A DNA stretch of 64,000 bases from Streptomyces sp. ADI96-02 (GTDB taxonomy: Bacteria > Actinomycetota > Actinomycetes > Streptomycetales > Streptomycetaceae): the NCBI RefSeq assembly GCF_003846185.1, contig NZ_ML123034.1, positions 3,758,826 to 3,822,825 on the forward strand. Reading direction: 5' to 3'. Under the pieces are notes generated by a model, which saw only the letters and a list, made by a program, of their open reading frames with translations, did not search any database and had not been told where the DNA came from. A program made the translations under genes and the position numbers. This document shows positions 50,564-59,985 of the stretch, piece after piece; position 1 is the stretch's first letter, and every line of letters starts with the position of its first letter.

Positions 50564-52201
50564 TCAGCCCTTGCTGACCGCGGCCAGGATCTCCGGCAGC
50601 CGGTTCGCCGTGCGCGGGGCCGCGACGCGCAGTCCCGCCCACCCGAGGGCCGTGCCGTACGCGACCCCGATCGGCACCACGAGCCACAGCGCGTCCTGCC
50701 GGTCCGAGACGTGCAGCCAGACCACCAGGGCGATCACCGGCGCGGTCAGCACGGCGGAGGCCGCCATGCCGCCGAGGATCGAGATCCACGCCAGCCCGCC
50801 CTGCCCCGGCACCACGTTCTTGAACGCCCCGTCCTGCGGGATGGAGTACGGGAACAGCGCCGAGGCCACCGCGCCCGTCGCGAGCATCGCGCCCAGCAGC
50901 GCGAGCGACAGCCCCAGCACCCCCGGCAGCGACCGCCAGGCCCCGAGCACCGCCGCCGTCACCACGCAGACCAGCAGCGTGTACGGCAGGGTGATCAGCA
51001 GCAGGGCCAGCGCCCGCGCCCGCAGCTCGACGTACGCGTCCCGGGTCGAGGAGATCGTCAGCGCCACCATCCAGAAGGCCGAGGTGTCCTGGCCGAACTG
51101 GTTGTACATCTGCATGCCGAGCATCCCGGCGGCGAAGCACGCGAAGTAGACCGACCCGGCGCCCTGCAACGCGTTCAGCACCGGCACGATGAGCCCGATC
51201 GCCAGCGCCGTCACCCAGGCCGCCTTCGTCTTCGGGTCCCGCGCCACGTACCGCAGGCTGCGCATCGCGACCGTCGCCGTACGGCCCTCCGGCAGCAGCG
51301 CCGACAGCCCGGAGCGGCCCGACTCCTTGCGCTCGGGCTCCGCCGCGGCCAGCGTGGAGCCGTCCGGCGAGGTCATCAGCTTGACCAGGCTCTGCCGCCA
51401 CAGCCACAGCAGCGCGCCGAGCGCCGCGCCCGTGATCAGCGTCTGCGCGACCGCGGCCCCGTACGCGCCCTGCGATGCCGCGTCGACGGCCGCGACGGCC
51501 GAGGCCCCCGGCAGCCACCGGACCACGTCCGCGGCCGGCTCCAGCGCGGAGAGCCCGCCCGCCCGGCCGAGCCGCTGCGCACCGAAGTTGACGAACTGGA
51601 TGCCGACCGCGATCACCAGCCCGCTCAGCACCGCGAGGTCGCGGCCCTTGCGGGAGTTGAGCAGCCGGACGTTGGCGGTGGCGACGGCCCGCGACAGCGC
51701 CACGCACAGCAGCAGCGTCAGCGGGACGGCGAGCACCGCGAAGACCACGCCGGCCGCCCCGTGCGCCAGCGCGAGCACCGAGCCGAGCACGAGGCACAGC
51801 GTGAACAGCGGGCCGATGCCGACCAGCGAGGAGACCAGCAGGGCCCGGACCAGTGGCCGCGGGCGCAGCGGCAGCATCACCAGCCGGGTCGGATCGAGGG
51901 TGTCGTCGCCGCTCGGGAAGAACAGCGGCAGCACGGCCCAGCCGAGGGCCACCACCCCGGTCAGCAGCACCACGAGCGCGCCCGCGTGCTCGTGGCCGCG
52001 CAGCAGGACCAGGCCCAGCACCTGGCCCGCGGCGAGCAGCAGGGTGACGACGAGCGAGGCTATGAACGCCGCCCTGCGCCCGGCGGACTGCCGCAGCCCG
52101 TTGCGCAGGAGCGTCAGCTTGAGCCGGACGAAGACGGGGGTCAGGCGGGTGGTGGGGGCCGCCGGGGCCGCGCCGCCCACCGGGGCGTCCAGCACGCTCA
52201 T
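50564..52201 (-). CDS. Large ABC-2 type transporter permease
   Basis: 545 aa with about twelve hydrophobic segments. Two similar halves each begin with a charged segment (VRLKLTLLRNGLRQSAGRR; VAMRSLRYVARDPKTKAAW). LFFPSGDDTLDPTRLVMLPLRPRPLVRALL is characteristic of actinobacterial ABC-2 transporters of this size. The ATG overlaps the ATPase stop (ATGA). Substrate not known. Confidence 0.9.
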   Translation of the reverse strand: MSVLDAPVGGAAPAAPTTRLTPVFVRLKLTLLRNGLRQSAGRRAAFIASLVVTLLLAAGQVLGLVLLRGHEHAGALVVLLTGVVALGWAVLPLFFPSGDDTLDPTRLVMLPLRPRPLVRALLVSSLVGIGPLFTLCLVLGSVLALAHGAAGVVFAVLAVPLTLLLCVALSRAVATANVRLLNSRKGRDLAVLSGLVIAVGIQFVNFGAQRLGRAGGLSALEPAADVVRWLPGASAVAAVDAASQGAYGAAVAQTLITGAALGALLWLWRQSLVKLMTSPDGSTLAAAEPERKESGRSGLSALLPEGRTATVAMRSLRYVARDPKTKAAWVTALAIGLIVPVLNALQGAGSVYFACFAAGMLGMQMYNQFGQDTSAFWMVALTISSTRDAYVELRARALALLLITLPYTLLVCVVTAAVLGAWRSLPGVLGLSLALLGAMLATGAVASALFPYSIPQDGAFKNVVPGQGGLAWISILGGMAASAVLTAPVIALVVWLHVSDRQDALWLVVPIGVAYGTALGWAGLRVAAPRTANRLPEILAAVSKG

Positions 52202-53022
52202 CGGTCGCCGCCCAGCCAGTCGAGCGAGTCGCCGGTGTCCCGGCCGCCCGCGCCGACCAGTTCGAGGAAGGCGCTCTGCAGGGAGGGGGCGTCGCCCCGG
52301 ACCTCCGCCAGCGTGCCCTGCGCCTTGATCCGGCCGGCCGCCATCACCGCCACCCAGTCGCACAGCGACTCGACCAGCTCCATCACATGGCTGGAGAAGA
52401 CCACGGTCGCGCCGGACCGGGTGTAGCGCTCCAGCACGCCGCGGATCGTCTGGGCCGACACCGGGTCGACGCCCTCGAACGGCTCGTCCAGGAAGAGCAC
52501 TTCGGGGTTGTGCAGCAGCGCCGCCGCGAGGCCGATCTTCTTCCGCATCCCGGTCGAGTAGTCCACCACCAGCTTGTGCTGCGAGCCGGCGAGGTCCAGC
52601 ACGTCCAGGAGCTGGGTGGCCCGCTTGTCGACCTCCGCGCCCGGCAGCCCGCGCAACCGCCCGTTGTACGCGAGCAGTTCGCGTCCCGAGAGCCGCTCGA
52701 AGAGCCGCAGCCCCTCCGGCAGCACGCCGATCCGGGACTTCACCGCGACCGGGTCGCTCCACACGTCGTGCCCGGCGACCTCGATCGTCCCCCTGTCGGG
52801 CCGGAGCAGGCCGGTGACCATGGAGAGCGTGGTGGTCTTGCCCGCTCCGTTGGGACCCACCAGGCCGACGAACTTCCCCGCTGGCAGCTCCAGATCGATG
52901 CCCGAGACGGCGACCTGCTCGCCGAACCGCTTCCACAGCCCCTGTATGCGAACGGCGGGCCGCGCCGCGCGCGCACCCGCCTCCGCCTCTGTATCCGTAC
53001 GTGCATCCGCCCGGTCCGGCAT
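52198..53022 (-). CDS. ABC transporter ATP-binding protein
   Basis: 274 aa ATPase. Walker [10 protein letters not shown], signature DYSTGMRKKIGLAAALLHNP, Walker B VLFLDEPFEGVDPVS and FSSHVMELVESLCDW. It partners the large permease that follows. I use the ATG at 53022, preceded by GAAAGG at good spacing; an upstream ATG at 53046 would add eight residues without a ribosome site. Confidence 0.93.
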   Translation of the reverse strand: MPDRADARTDTEAEAGARAARPAVRIQGLWKRFGEQVAVSGIDLELPAGKFVGLVGPNGAGKTTTLSMVTGLLRPDRGTIEVAGHDVWSDPVAVKSRIGVLPEGLRLFERLSGRELLAYNGRLRGLPGAEVDKRATQLLDVLDLAGSQHKLVVDYSTGMRKKIGLAAALLHNPEVLFLDEPFEGVDPVSAQTIRGVLERYTRSGATVVFSSHVMELVESLCDWVAVMAAGRIKAQGTLAEVRGDAPSLQSAFLELVGAGGRDTGDSLDWLGGDR

Positions 53023-53060
53023 GGCACAGCCTTTCGATATCCCCATAGGTGGGGACCAGC

Positions 53061-53762
53061 CTACGAAAGGCGCGCCCGGGCGTCGGCGGCTTCGCGGGCA
53101 CAGGCGTACGCCAGCGGGCTGATCAGTTCGTCCACCTCCGGCAGCCACCGGTTGACCTGAGTGGGCCGGCGGGCCCACTGCACGGCCCCGCGCCCGCCGA
53201 TCCGGGTGGGCGGCGCGGCGATGTAGTGGCCCTCGCCGCGGCCCACCAGGTCGATCGCGCGGGCGTTCCAGCCGAGCGCGCGCACGAGGTCGGTCACCTT
53301 GGCCGCCGCGCCCGGCGCGACGAAGAAGAACATCCGGCGGTCGGGCGTGCAGGTGACCGGGCCGAGCGTGAGGTCCATCCGCTCCATCCGGGCCAGCGCC
53401 AGGAATCCGGCGGACTCGGGGACGTCGAGGGCGTCGAAGGTGCGGCCGGTCGGCAGCAGCACCGAGGCCCGGGGCTGCCGGGACCACATGCGCCGGGCCG
53501 CCGCGCCGCTTCCGGTCGCCTGGCCCGCCCAGTCTGGCCGGGGCGCGTGCGCTCCGGGGCGGGCGCAGTCCGGCTCCCCGCAGGAGCAGCGCTCCGAACC
53601 GTCCGCCGCCTCCAGCCAGGTGCCGGGGAACACGTCCCAGTGGCGTTCCTCCGCGTACCGCACCGCGGCGTCGAGCAGGTGATCCCCTCGCTGCTGGGGG
53701 ACCTGGGCGGCTTCCGTGACTCCGATGGGCTCTTCCACGCTGAGCACAACTACCGCCGCCAC
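53061..53762 (-). CDS. Bifunctional primase/polymerase (Prim-Pol-like) domain protein
   Basis: 233 aa single-domain protein of the family annotated in Streptomyces as bifunctional DNA primase/polymerase. It shows AVRYAEERHWDVFPGTWLE, a CxC...C zinc-like cluster (RCSCGEPDCARPG), LLPTGRTFDALDVP and GHYIAAPPTRIGGRGAVQWARRP. No helicase domain is attached, so a replication role is doubtful. Start unclear: GTGs at 53762, 53747 and 53738 are all in frame, and none has a good ribosome site. Confidence 0.8.
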   Translation of the reverse strand: MAAVVVLSVEEPIGVTEAAQVPQQRGDHLLDAAVRYAEERHWDVFPGTWLEAADGSERCSCGEPDCARPGAHAPRPDWAGQATGSGAAARRMWSRQPRASVLLPTGRTFDALDVPESAGFLALARMERMDLTLGPVTCTPDRRMFFFVAPGAAAKVTDLVRALGWNARAIDLVGRGEGHYIAAPPTRIGGRGAVQWARRPTQVNRWLPEVDELISPLAYACAREAADARARLS

Positions 53763-54002
53763 CTGGGGTTACGGGCGCGGCGGAGCCGGGACCGGCGCAG
53801 CGGCCCCGCACGCGGGGCGCATCGGTGCACGGGCGGGGGCGCGCAGGGGCCGACGCACCGACGCGCGGGTAGCCACCAGCGGGACCGGGCAACTCGCCGT
53901 GCCCTCAACGAATGCCGATGGAATATGCGCATTTCTTGTGTATGTGACGGGCAGTGATCCTTCCACCGATCACCGCGTATTCAGACTGTTTCAGGGGGAA
54001 AT

Positions 54003-55385
54003 GTGGCAGCACGACCTCTCGTGGCCCGCCAGCCCAACGAACGGCTCCAGACGCTCATCCAGGAAGCCGCCTGTTCCAACGCGGGCCTCGCGCGCCGCGT
54101 CAACATGGTCGGGGCCGAGCGCGGACTCGACCTGCGGTACGACAAGACGTCCGTGGCCCGCTGGCTGCGCGGCCAGCAACCACGGGGCAGGGCCCCGGGG
54201 ATCATCGCCGAGGCGCTCGGCCGCAAGCTCGGCCGCACGGTCACGATCGACGAGATCGGCATGGCCAACGGCAAGAACCTCGCCTCCGGCGTCGGCCTCC
54301 AGTACGCGCCGACCGTGCTCGGAGCCATCGAGCAGGTCTGCGAGCTGTGGCGCAGCGACGTGGGCCGGCGCGATCTGCTCTCCGGCTCGGCCGTGGCCGC
54401 GTCCGCCCTGGTCGAGCCCAGCCGCGACTGGCTGATCTCGGGAGCCGATCCGCAGGTCGCCCGGTCCGCCGGGTCCCGGGTCGGGCCGGCGGACGTCGAG
54501 GCCGTGCGGGCGATGACCGCCGCGCTCGTCGACCTCGACCACCGCTTCGGCAGCGGCCACGTCCGGCCGGTGCTCGTGCACTACCTCAACAGCGTCGTCT
54601 CCGGGCTCCTTTCGGGGTCCTACCGGGAGGCGGTCGGCCGGGAGCTGTTCGCCGCGGTGGCCCGGCTCACCGAGCTGGGCGGCTACATGGCCGTGGACAC
54701 CGGTCAGCCCGGACTCGCCCAGCGCTACTACATCCAGGCGCTGCGCCTGGCCCAGGCGGCGGGCGACCGGGCCTACGGCGGCTACGTGCTGGCCGCCTCG
54801 ATGAGCCATCTCGCCGCGCAGCTCGGCAACCCGCGCGAGATCGCGCAACTGGCGCGGGCCGCGCAGGAAGGGGCCCGGGGCCAGGTCACCCCGCGCGCGC
54901 AGGCGATGTTCTACGCGGCCGAGGCCCGGGGGCACGCGCTGATGGGCGACGCCCGCACGTGCGACGCGGTCGCGGGGCGGGCCGTGGCCGCGCTGGAGCA
55001 GGCCGACCCGAAGGGCGGCGACGACCCGGCCTGGATCGCGCACTTCGACACCGGGTACCTCGCGGACGAACTGGCCCACTGCCACCGGGACCTGGGCCAG
55101 GCGGACGCCGCCGCGCGCCGGGCGAAGGAGGCGCTGGCCGAGCTGCCGGAGACCCGGGCCCGACGCCGGGGCATCGCCCTGGTGCTGCTCGCCTCGGCGC
55201 AGGTGCAGCAGCGCGACGTGGAGCGGGCCTGCCGCACGGGCACGCGGGCGATGGAGCTGCTGGGGACGGTGCGCTCCAGCCGGGGCGCGGAGTACCTGGA
55301 CGACCTCCAGCAGCGGCTCGTGCCGTACGGGCAGGAACCGGCCGTGCGCGAGTTCGGCGAACGGCTGGAGCTCCAGGCCGCCTGA
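54003..55385 (+). CDS. HTH/TPR regulatory protein
   Basis: 460 aa. The N-terminus (about 10-80) looks like an XRE-type DNA-binding module: NERLQTLIQEAACSNAGLARRVNMVGAERGLDLRYDKTSVARWLRG. LASGVGLQYAPTVLGAIEQVCELWRSDVGRRDLLSGSAV follows, then TPR-like helices (about 150-450, AQRYYIQALRLAQAAGDRAYGGYVL, LADELAHCHRDLGQADAAARRAKEALAEL). This layout is shared with Streptomyces development regulators of the NsdA type; I do not claim orthology. GTG start with AGGGGG four bases upstream. Confidence 0.82.
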   Translation: MAARPLVARQPNERLQTLIQEAACSNAGLARRVNMVGAERGLDLRYDKTSVARWLRGQQPRGRAPGIIAEALGRKLGRTVTIDEIGMANGKNLASGVGLQYAPTVLGAIEQVCELWRSDVGRRDLLSGSAVAASALVEPSRDWLISGADPQVARSAGSRVGPADVEAVRAMTAALVDLDHRFGSGHVRPVLVHYLNSVVSGLLSGSYREAVGRELFAAVARLTELGGYMAVDTGQPGLAQRYYIQALRLAQAAGDRAYGGYVLAASMSHLAAQLGNPREIAQLARAAQEGARGQVTPRAQAMFYAAEARGHALMGDARTCDAVAGRAVAALEQADPKGGDDPAWIAHFDTGYLADELAHCHRDLGQADAAARRAKEALAELPETRARRRGIALVLLASAQVQQRDVERACRTGTRAMELLGTVRSSRGAEYLDDLQQRLVPYGQEPAVREFGERLELQAA

Positions 55386-55475
55386 GCCGCGGACCGGCCG
55401 GCGCGCCCCATAACAGCGCCGTCGGCGGGCCGGGTGTTACCCGGCCGGTGAAGGGGCGGCGCGGGCACGACGCGC

Positions 55476-55504
55476 TTGGCGGAGCCGGGTGGCCACCCGA
55501 TAGC
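55476..55504 (+). promoter_or_regulatory. Candidate promoter of the Pro/Gln-rich gene
   Basis: TTGGCG (55476-55481) and GATAGC (55499-55504) are 17 bp apart, about 40 bp before the GTG at 55545. Fair match to the Streptomyces vegetative consensus. Confidence 0.45.
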
Positions 55505-55544
55505 GTGAGCCGACGATTCCGTAGGTTCACACGTAGGAGTCCCG

Positions 55545-57083
55545 GTGACGCAGAGCGGACAGGGCGGCGAGCGACAGCTCCCCGCTGGACGACCCGCGCA
55601 CGAAGGTGTCGTGCTGCCCTCCGACGGCGGGGCCCCCTGGAACCCGGGGGAATCCACCGGCGGCCCGGCCGGTCAGGACGACCGGGGCGGACAGGCGGCG
55701 CCCGCCGCGGGGCAGCCGTGGGGCGGGTCCTGGGAGCCGCGGCCCGAGGCCCCGCCGCAGCAGCCCGGCGTGCAGGCGCCGGGGGCGTACGGCTACCCGC
55801 AGCCGCTGCCGCCCGTGCAGCAGGGGCCGGGGCAGGGATACGGCCAGGGCGCGGGCGGGTACGAGCAGCCGCCCCACCCGGGGCCCTACCAGCAGCCGCA
55901 GCCGTACGCGCAGCCGCTGCCGCCGGAGGCCGGCGGGCCGGGCCCGCACAGGGCGCCGGGCGGCGACGCGGACGCCACGCAGTTCATCGCCCCCGTGCCC
56001 GGCGGCCCGGGGCCCGGCGGGCTGCCGCCCGAGCAGCCTCCGGCCGCCTCCGGCGGCTACCCCGGAACGCCGGGACCGGGCGGCGACGCGGACGCGACCC
56101 AGTACATACCGCCGGTGCCCGGCGGCGCCCCGTACGACATCCGGCCGGGTGCGCCGGGGGACCGGCAGCCGCCCGCCGAGTTCGACAACCTCTTCCGCGC
56201 GGAGGGGCCCGCGGGCGCCACGCAGCAGATGCCGCGGTTCGACGCGGCCCAGCAGCCCCCGCCCCCGTACGGGCAGCAGCCCCCGCCCCCGTACGGGCAG
56301 CAGCAGCCGCACCAGGCCCCGCCGCCCCAGCAGCCCTACCCGGGCGGCCAGTTGCCGCCCCACACCCCGCCGGGCTACGGGCCCGGCCCCCAGGGGCCCC
56401 ACGGCGGCGGCCCGCACGAGCCGCCCCGGCAGCACGGCGGCGACGCCCCGCGCCGGCGGTCCGCGCGCGTCCTGATCGCCGCGGTCGTCGGCGGCTGCGC
56501 CGTGATCGGGCTCGGCGCGGGCGCGCTGATGAGCGGCGGCGACGAGCCCGCCGACGACAAGCGGCCGGTCGCCTCGCAGAGCACCACGGCGCAGGAGGAG
56601 CCCACCACGAAGGCGGCGGTCGACCCGGCGAAGCCCCAGGCCGAGGCGTTGGACAAGCTGCTGGCCGACAGCAACGACAGCCGCGCCGCGGTGATCAGCG
56701 CGGTGGAGAAGATCAAGTCCTGCAAGGACCTGGACCGGGCCGGCGCCGACCTGCGGGGCGCCGCCCAGCAGCGCCGCGACCTGGTGACCCGGCTCGGCGG
56801 CCTGAGCCTGGACGAGCTGCCGCGGAACGCGGACCTGACGACCTCGCTGACCAAGGCGTGGAAGGCGTCGGCGGCGGCCGACGAGCACTACGCCGCCTGG
56901 GCGCGGCAGGCCCAGAAGAACAAGGGCGTCTGCAAGGGCGGCCGGGCCCGGTCCACGAACGAGACGGCCCGCGCCAACCAGCAGAGCGGCGAGGCGACCG
57001 CGGCGAAGCAGCAGGCGTCCGGACTCTGGAACGCGATCGCCTCGAAGTACGGCCTGACCCAGCACGGCCCCACCGAGCTGTGA
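55545..57083 (+). CDS. Pro/Gln/Gly-rich single-TM protein
   Basis: 512 aa, unassigned. Residues 1-~305 are a disordered, Pro/Gln/Gly/Tyr-rich cytoplasmic region with duplicated motifs (GGDADATQFIAPVPGG and GGDADATQYIPPVPGG; PPPPYGQQ twice). One helix follows an Arg cluster (RRRSARVLIAAVVGGCAVIGLGAGALM, about 306-332). The extracytoplasmic part (about 340-512) is helical and Ala/Lys/Gln-rich. The DADATQ(F/Y)I boxes resemble Thr-containing FHA/kinase target sequences of actinobacterial Pro-rich proteins. GTG start with GTAGGAG upstream. Confidence 0.82.
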   Translation: MTQSGQGGERQLPAGRPAHEGVVLPSDGGAPWNPGESTGGPAGQDDRGGQAAPAAGQPWGGSWEPRPEAPPQQPGVQAPGAYGYPQPLPPVQQGPGQGYGQGAGGYEQPPHPGPYQQPQPYAQPLPPEAGGPGPHRAPGGDADATQFIAPVPGGPGPGGLPPEQPPAASGGYPGTPGPGGDADATQYIPPVPGGAPYDIRPGAPGDRQPPAEFDNLFRAEGPAGATQQMPRFDAAQQPPPPYGQQPPPPYGQQQPHQAPPPQQPYPGGQLPPHTPPGYGPGPQGPHGGGPHEPPRQHGGDAPRRRSARVLIAAVVGGCAVIGLGAGALMSGGDEPADDKRPVASQSTTAQEEPTTKAAVDPAKPQAEALDKLLADSNDSRAAVISAVEKIKSCKDLDRAGADLRGAAQQRRDLVTRLGGLSLDELPRNADLTTSLTKAWKASAAADEHYAAWARQAQKNKGVCKGGRARSTNETARANQQSGEATAAKQQASGLWNAIASKYGLTQHGPTEL

Positions 57084-57090
57084 CCCCGAC

Positions 57091-57120
57091 GGCCCGCCGC
57101 TCCCCCCGGGGCGGCGGGCC
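57091..57120. terminator. Bidirectional hairpin between convergent genes
   Basis: 10-bp perfect stem GGCCCGCCGC (57091-57100) with 57111-57120, adjacent to the stop at 57083 and the convergent gene end at 57138. Confidence 0.65.
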
Positions 57121-57137
57121 GGCCGGACGCGGGGCCG

Positions 57138-58421
57138 TCAGCCCGCCGCCGTGCGCGGGACGTCGGCGAGCGCGTCCGTGACGTCCACGAAGCCCTCCCG
57201 CTGGGCGGTGAGACGGCCCTCGCGGACCACCTGGAACGTCACCTTCGCGTTGACGATCCGGGGGTAGGCGAAGGTGCCGATCATGTCCTTGAACCGCCAG
57301 CGGAGCACCGGCGTCAACCCGCCGGTGTCGACCTCGGCGCCCCGGTTGAGGGCGTTGACGATCCGGCCCGCCGTGATCGCGCCCTCACCGCCGATCGCCT
57401 CGACGACCTCGCGCAGCGCCGTGTACGCGATCCAGGTGGTCTGCACACCGGTGTCGTCCGGGTCGACGCGGTTGTCCTTGAAGGCGTACTTCCCGATCAC
57501 CCGGCGCATCTCGTCCCAGCGCGGATCGCCCGCGTCCGGGTACCAGCCGGTGACGTAGGCGCCCTCGAAGGGGCTGTCGCGTCCGCCGGTGCGGTCGATG
57601 AGCCGCTGGCTGACGCTGCCGAGCACCGAGGAGATCCTGGCCCGCTCGCCGTCCGGTCCGAGCCGGCGCAGGGAGTCGACGAACGTCTCGGTACGGGCTC
57701 CGAGCACCGCGGTGACGCAGCTTCCGCCGGTGCGGCCCAGCGCCTTCGCCGCCTGCCCGTCGTAGGAGGTGGCGTCCTCGGCGGCCAGGATGTCGGTGGA
57801 GGCCGGCCGGTGCGCCGCGAGCAGCCCGGTGTCCAGGAGCTGCGGCATGCCCGCGCCGACGATCGAGTCGGGCCGCACCAGCGAGACCCGTTCGCAGCTG
57901 CTCGCCAGCTGTCTGCCGTGGCCCGCCAGGAGGGCCGGCTGGCCGCCGTTGACCGGGAAGGAGAGGTAGCTCTCGAACTCCTCCGCCGAGGCCCCGTAGC
58001 CGCCGATGTAGGGCACGCCGCCCGCCTCCAGCGCCGGGATGAAGCTCTGCCCGTACCGGCTGTAGGAGCCGACGACCGCGGCCACCTTCCGGTCGACGGC
58101 CTCCCGCGCGCAGCGCTCGGCGCCGGCCGCGGTGTCGTCCTCGTCGCAGACGACCACCTTCAGCTCGCGCCCGCCGATTCCGCCCTGCTCGTTGATCCAG
58201 CGGGCGTACGTCCGGGCCATCGCCGGCACGCCCGGCATGCTCACCGCGTCGGCGTCCTCCACCCGGTCGGGGGCCCACGTCATGACGGTGACGGACCCCC
58301 CGGAGCCCCCCGGGTCCCCGGGGAGCACGCCGCAGCCGGACAGCGCCGTCGCCCCGGCCGCAGCCGCGCCGACGGCACACTGGAAGGAGCGGGAAAAGGT
58401 GGGGCGTCGCCGTCCGGTCAT
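57138..58421 (-). CDS. Substrate-binding lipoprotein (branched-chain amino acid type, Peripla_BP_6)
   Basis: 427 aa. Signal peptide with lipobox LSGC (Cys near residue 30). The mature protein has the two-lobed Peripla_BP_6 fold: ARTYARWINEQGGIGGRELKVVVCDEDDTAAGAERCAREAVDRKVAAVVGSYSRYGQSFIPALEAGGVPYIGG, then EGAYVTGWYPDAGDPRWDEMRRVIGKYAF. No permease or ATPase genes are beside it, so it may act as an orphan receptor. The ATG at 58421 is preferred; GTG at 58433 is possible. Confidence 0.88.
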   Translation of the reverse strand: MTGRRRPTFSRSFQCAVGAAAAGATALSGCGVLPGDPGGSGGSVTVMTWAPDRVEDADAVSMPGVPAMARTYARWINEQGGIGGRELKVVVCDEDDTAAGAERCAREAVDRKVAAVVGSYSRYGQSFIPALEAGGVPYIGGYGASAEEFESYLSFPVNGGQPALLAGHGRQLASSCERVSLVRPDSIVGAGMPQLLDTGLLAAHRPASTDILAAEDATSYDGQAAKALGRTGGSCVTAVLGARTETFVDSLRRLGPDGERARISSVLGSVSQRLIDRTGGRDSPFEGAYVTGWYPDAGDPRWDEMRRVIGKYAFKDNRVDPDDTGVQTTWIAYTALREVVEAIGGEGAITAGRIVNALNRGAEVDTGGLTPVLRWRFKDMIGTFAYPRIVNAKVTFQVVREGRLTAQREGFVDVTDALADVPRTAAG

Positions 58422-58544
58422 GGACGGGAACACTTCCGCGCCCGGGGTAACGACGCGGTGTCCCGCGAGCAACGCTCGGTGACGCGCGGGTGAATTGCGG
58501 GGGGCCGTGAGGGCCCGGCGCGGAGGAACGTACGATCGACGACC

Positions 58545-59042
58545 GTGCAGCAAGGTTCGGAGAACACTTCCCGTCGCGGCCGTCGCTCCTCCACCATGGG
58601 CGTCATGCCGCTCACTGACATGCCGTGGTGGCGCTGGCGCACCAACGTGCGCTCGGCGCTGCACATGCTCTCCGACCCCGTCTTCCACCACGAGTGCTGG
58701 CTCGCCGGCCGGGAGGGCTACGGGGACGTCACGGACGCCGTGTACCGCCTGGTCGAGGACACCTGGCTCGACAACTGGTCCGCCGAGAAGTACGTCGGCA
58801 CCATATTCCGGGACTCCGCCGAGGCGGCGGCCGTGGACACGGCCGCGCTGCGGGTGCTGCGCATCATGCACCAGGTCGGCGCGGACGCCCCCGTGTCGGC
58901 CTACCTGGAGCACCACGGCTGGCCGGAGGCCGTCCGGGCGGCCCGCGAGGCGCACGTGATGCTCGCCGCGAACGACGCCGAGGACCCGGACACGCCGCCG
59001 CACTCGTTGGACGTCATCCGCATCATGACCAGGACCGCCTGA
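58545..59042 (+). CDS. Conserved actinobacterial hypothetical protein
   Basis: 165 aa from the GTG at 58545, which lies 8 nt after a -10-like TACGAT (58531-58536), so the transcript may be leaderless. An internal ATG at 58596 (MGVMPLTDMPWWRWRTNVRSALHML) is an alternative and may be the conserved start. No known domain; the protein is helical, Trp-rich at the N-terminus (WWRWR), with YGDVTDAVYRLVEDTWLDNWSAEKYVGTIFRDS in the middle. Lies upstream of purU on the same strand, with a 28-bp gap. Confidence 0.8.
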   Translation: MQQGSENTSRRGRRSSTMGVMPLTDMPWWRWRTNVRSALHMLSDPVFHHECWLAGREGYGDVTDAVYRLVEDTWLDNWSAEKYVGTIFRDSAEAAAVDTAALRVLRIMHQVGADAPVSAYLEHHGWPEAVRAAREAHVMLAANDAEDPDTPPHSLDVIRIMTRTA

Positions 59043-59070
59043 CCCGGGGCGGGTGTGGCACCCTACGAGG

Positions 59071-59967
59071 ATGACCGTGCCGCAGCCCGCCTCCTCCGCC
59101 GCCCCGGACGCCGTCGCGCCCGAGCAGTACGTCCTCACGCTGTCCTGCCCCGACAAGCAGGGCATCGTGCACGCCGTGTCGAGCTATCTCTTCATGACGG
59201 GCTGCAACATCGAGGACAGCCAGCAGTTCGGCGACCACGACACGGGCCTGTTCTTCATGCGCGTCCACTTCTCGGCGGACGCCACCGTGACGGTGGAGAA
59301 GCTGCGCGCCAGCTTCGCCGCGATCGGGCAGGCGTTCCGGATGGAGTGGCAGATCCACCGGGCGGCGGACCGGATGCGGGTCGTGCTCATGGTCAGCAGG
59401 TTCGGGCACTGCCTCAACGACCTGCTGTTCCGCGCCGGCAGCGGCGCGCTGCCGGTGGAGATCGCGGCCGTCGTCTCCAACCACACCGACTTCGCCGAGC
59501 TGGTCGCCTCCTACGGCATCCCGTTCCGGCACCTGCCGGTGACCAAGGACGACAAGCCGGAGGCCGAGGCGCGGCTGCTGGAGCTGGTCCGGGAGGAGGA
59601 CGTCGAGCTGGTCGTCCTCGCCCGCTACATGCAGGTCCTCTCGGACGACCTGTGCAAGCAGCTGAGCGGCCGGATCATCAACATCCACCACTCGTTCCTG
59701 CCGAGCTTCAAGGGCGCGAGGCCCTACCACCAGGCGCACGCGCGCGGGGTCAAGCTGATCGGCGCGACCGCCCACTACGTCACCGCCGACCTCGACGAGG
59801 GGCCGATCATCGAGCAGGAGGTCGAGCGGGTCGCCCACGACGTCACGCCCGACCAGCTGGTCGCCGTGGGCCGGGACGTGGAGTGCCAGGCGCTGGCCCG
59901 CGCGGTGAAGTGGCACGCGGAGCGGCGCATCCTGCTCAACGGCCGCCGCACGGTGGTCTTCACCTGA
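59071..59967 (+). CDS. purU: Formyltetrahydrofolate deformylase
   Basis: 298 aa. An N-terminal ACT domain (about 18-95, YVLTLSCPDKQGIVHAVSSYLF) is followed by a formyltransferase-like catalytic domain with RVVLMVSRFGHCLNDLL, VVSNHTDFAELV and the signature INIHHSFLPSFKGARPYHQAHARGVKLIGATAHYVTADLDEGPIIEQEV (catalytic Asn, His, Asp). It hydrolyses 10-formyl-THF to formate and THF, balancing one-carbon pools. ATG at 59071; homology begins soon after. Confidence 0.95.
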   Translation: MTVPQPASSAAPDAVAPEQYVLTLSCPDKQGIVHAVSSYLFMTGCNIEDSQQFGDHDTGLFFMRVHFSADATVTVEKLRASFAAIGQAFRMEWQIHRAADRMRVVLMVSRFGHCLNDLLFRAGSGALPVEIAAVVSNHTDFAELVASYGIPFRHLPVTKDDKPEAEARLLELVREEDVELVVLARYMQVLSDDLCKQLSGRIINIHHSFLPSFKGARPYHQAHARGVKLIGATAHYVTADLDEGPIIEQEVERVAHDVTPDQLVAVGRDVECQALARAVKWHAERRILLNGRRTVVFT

Positions 59968-59985
59968 CGTCCGGCGGGGCCGCTC

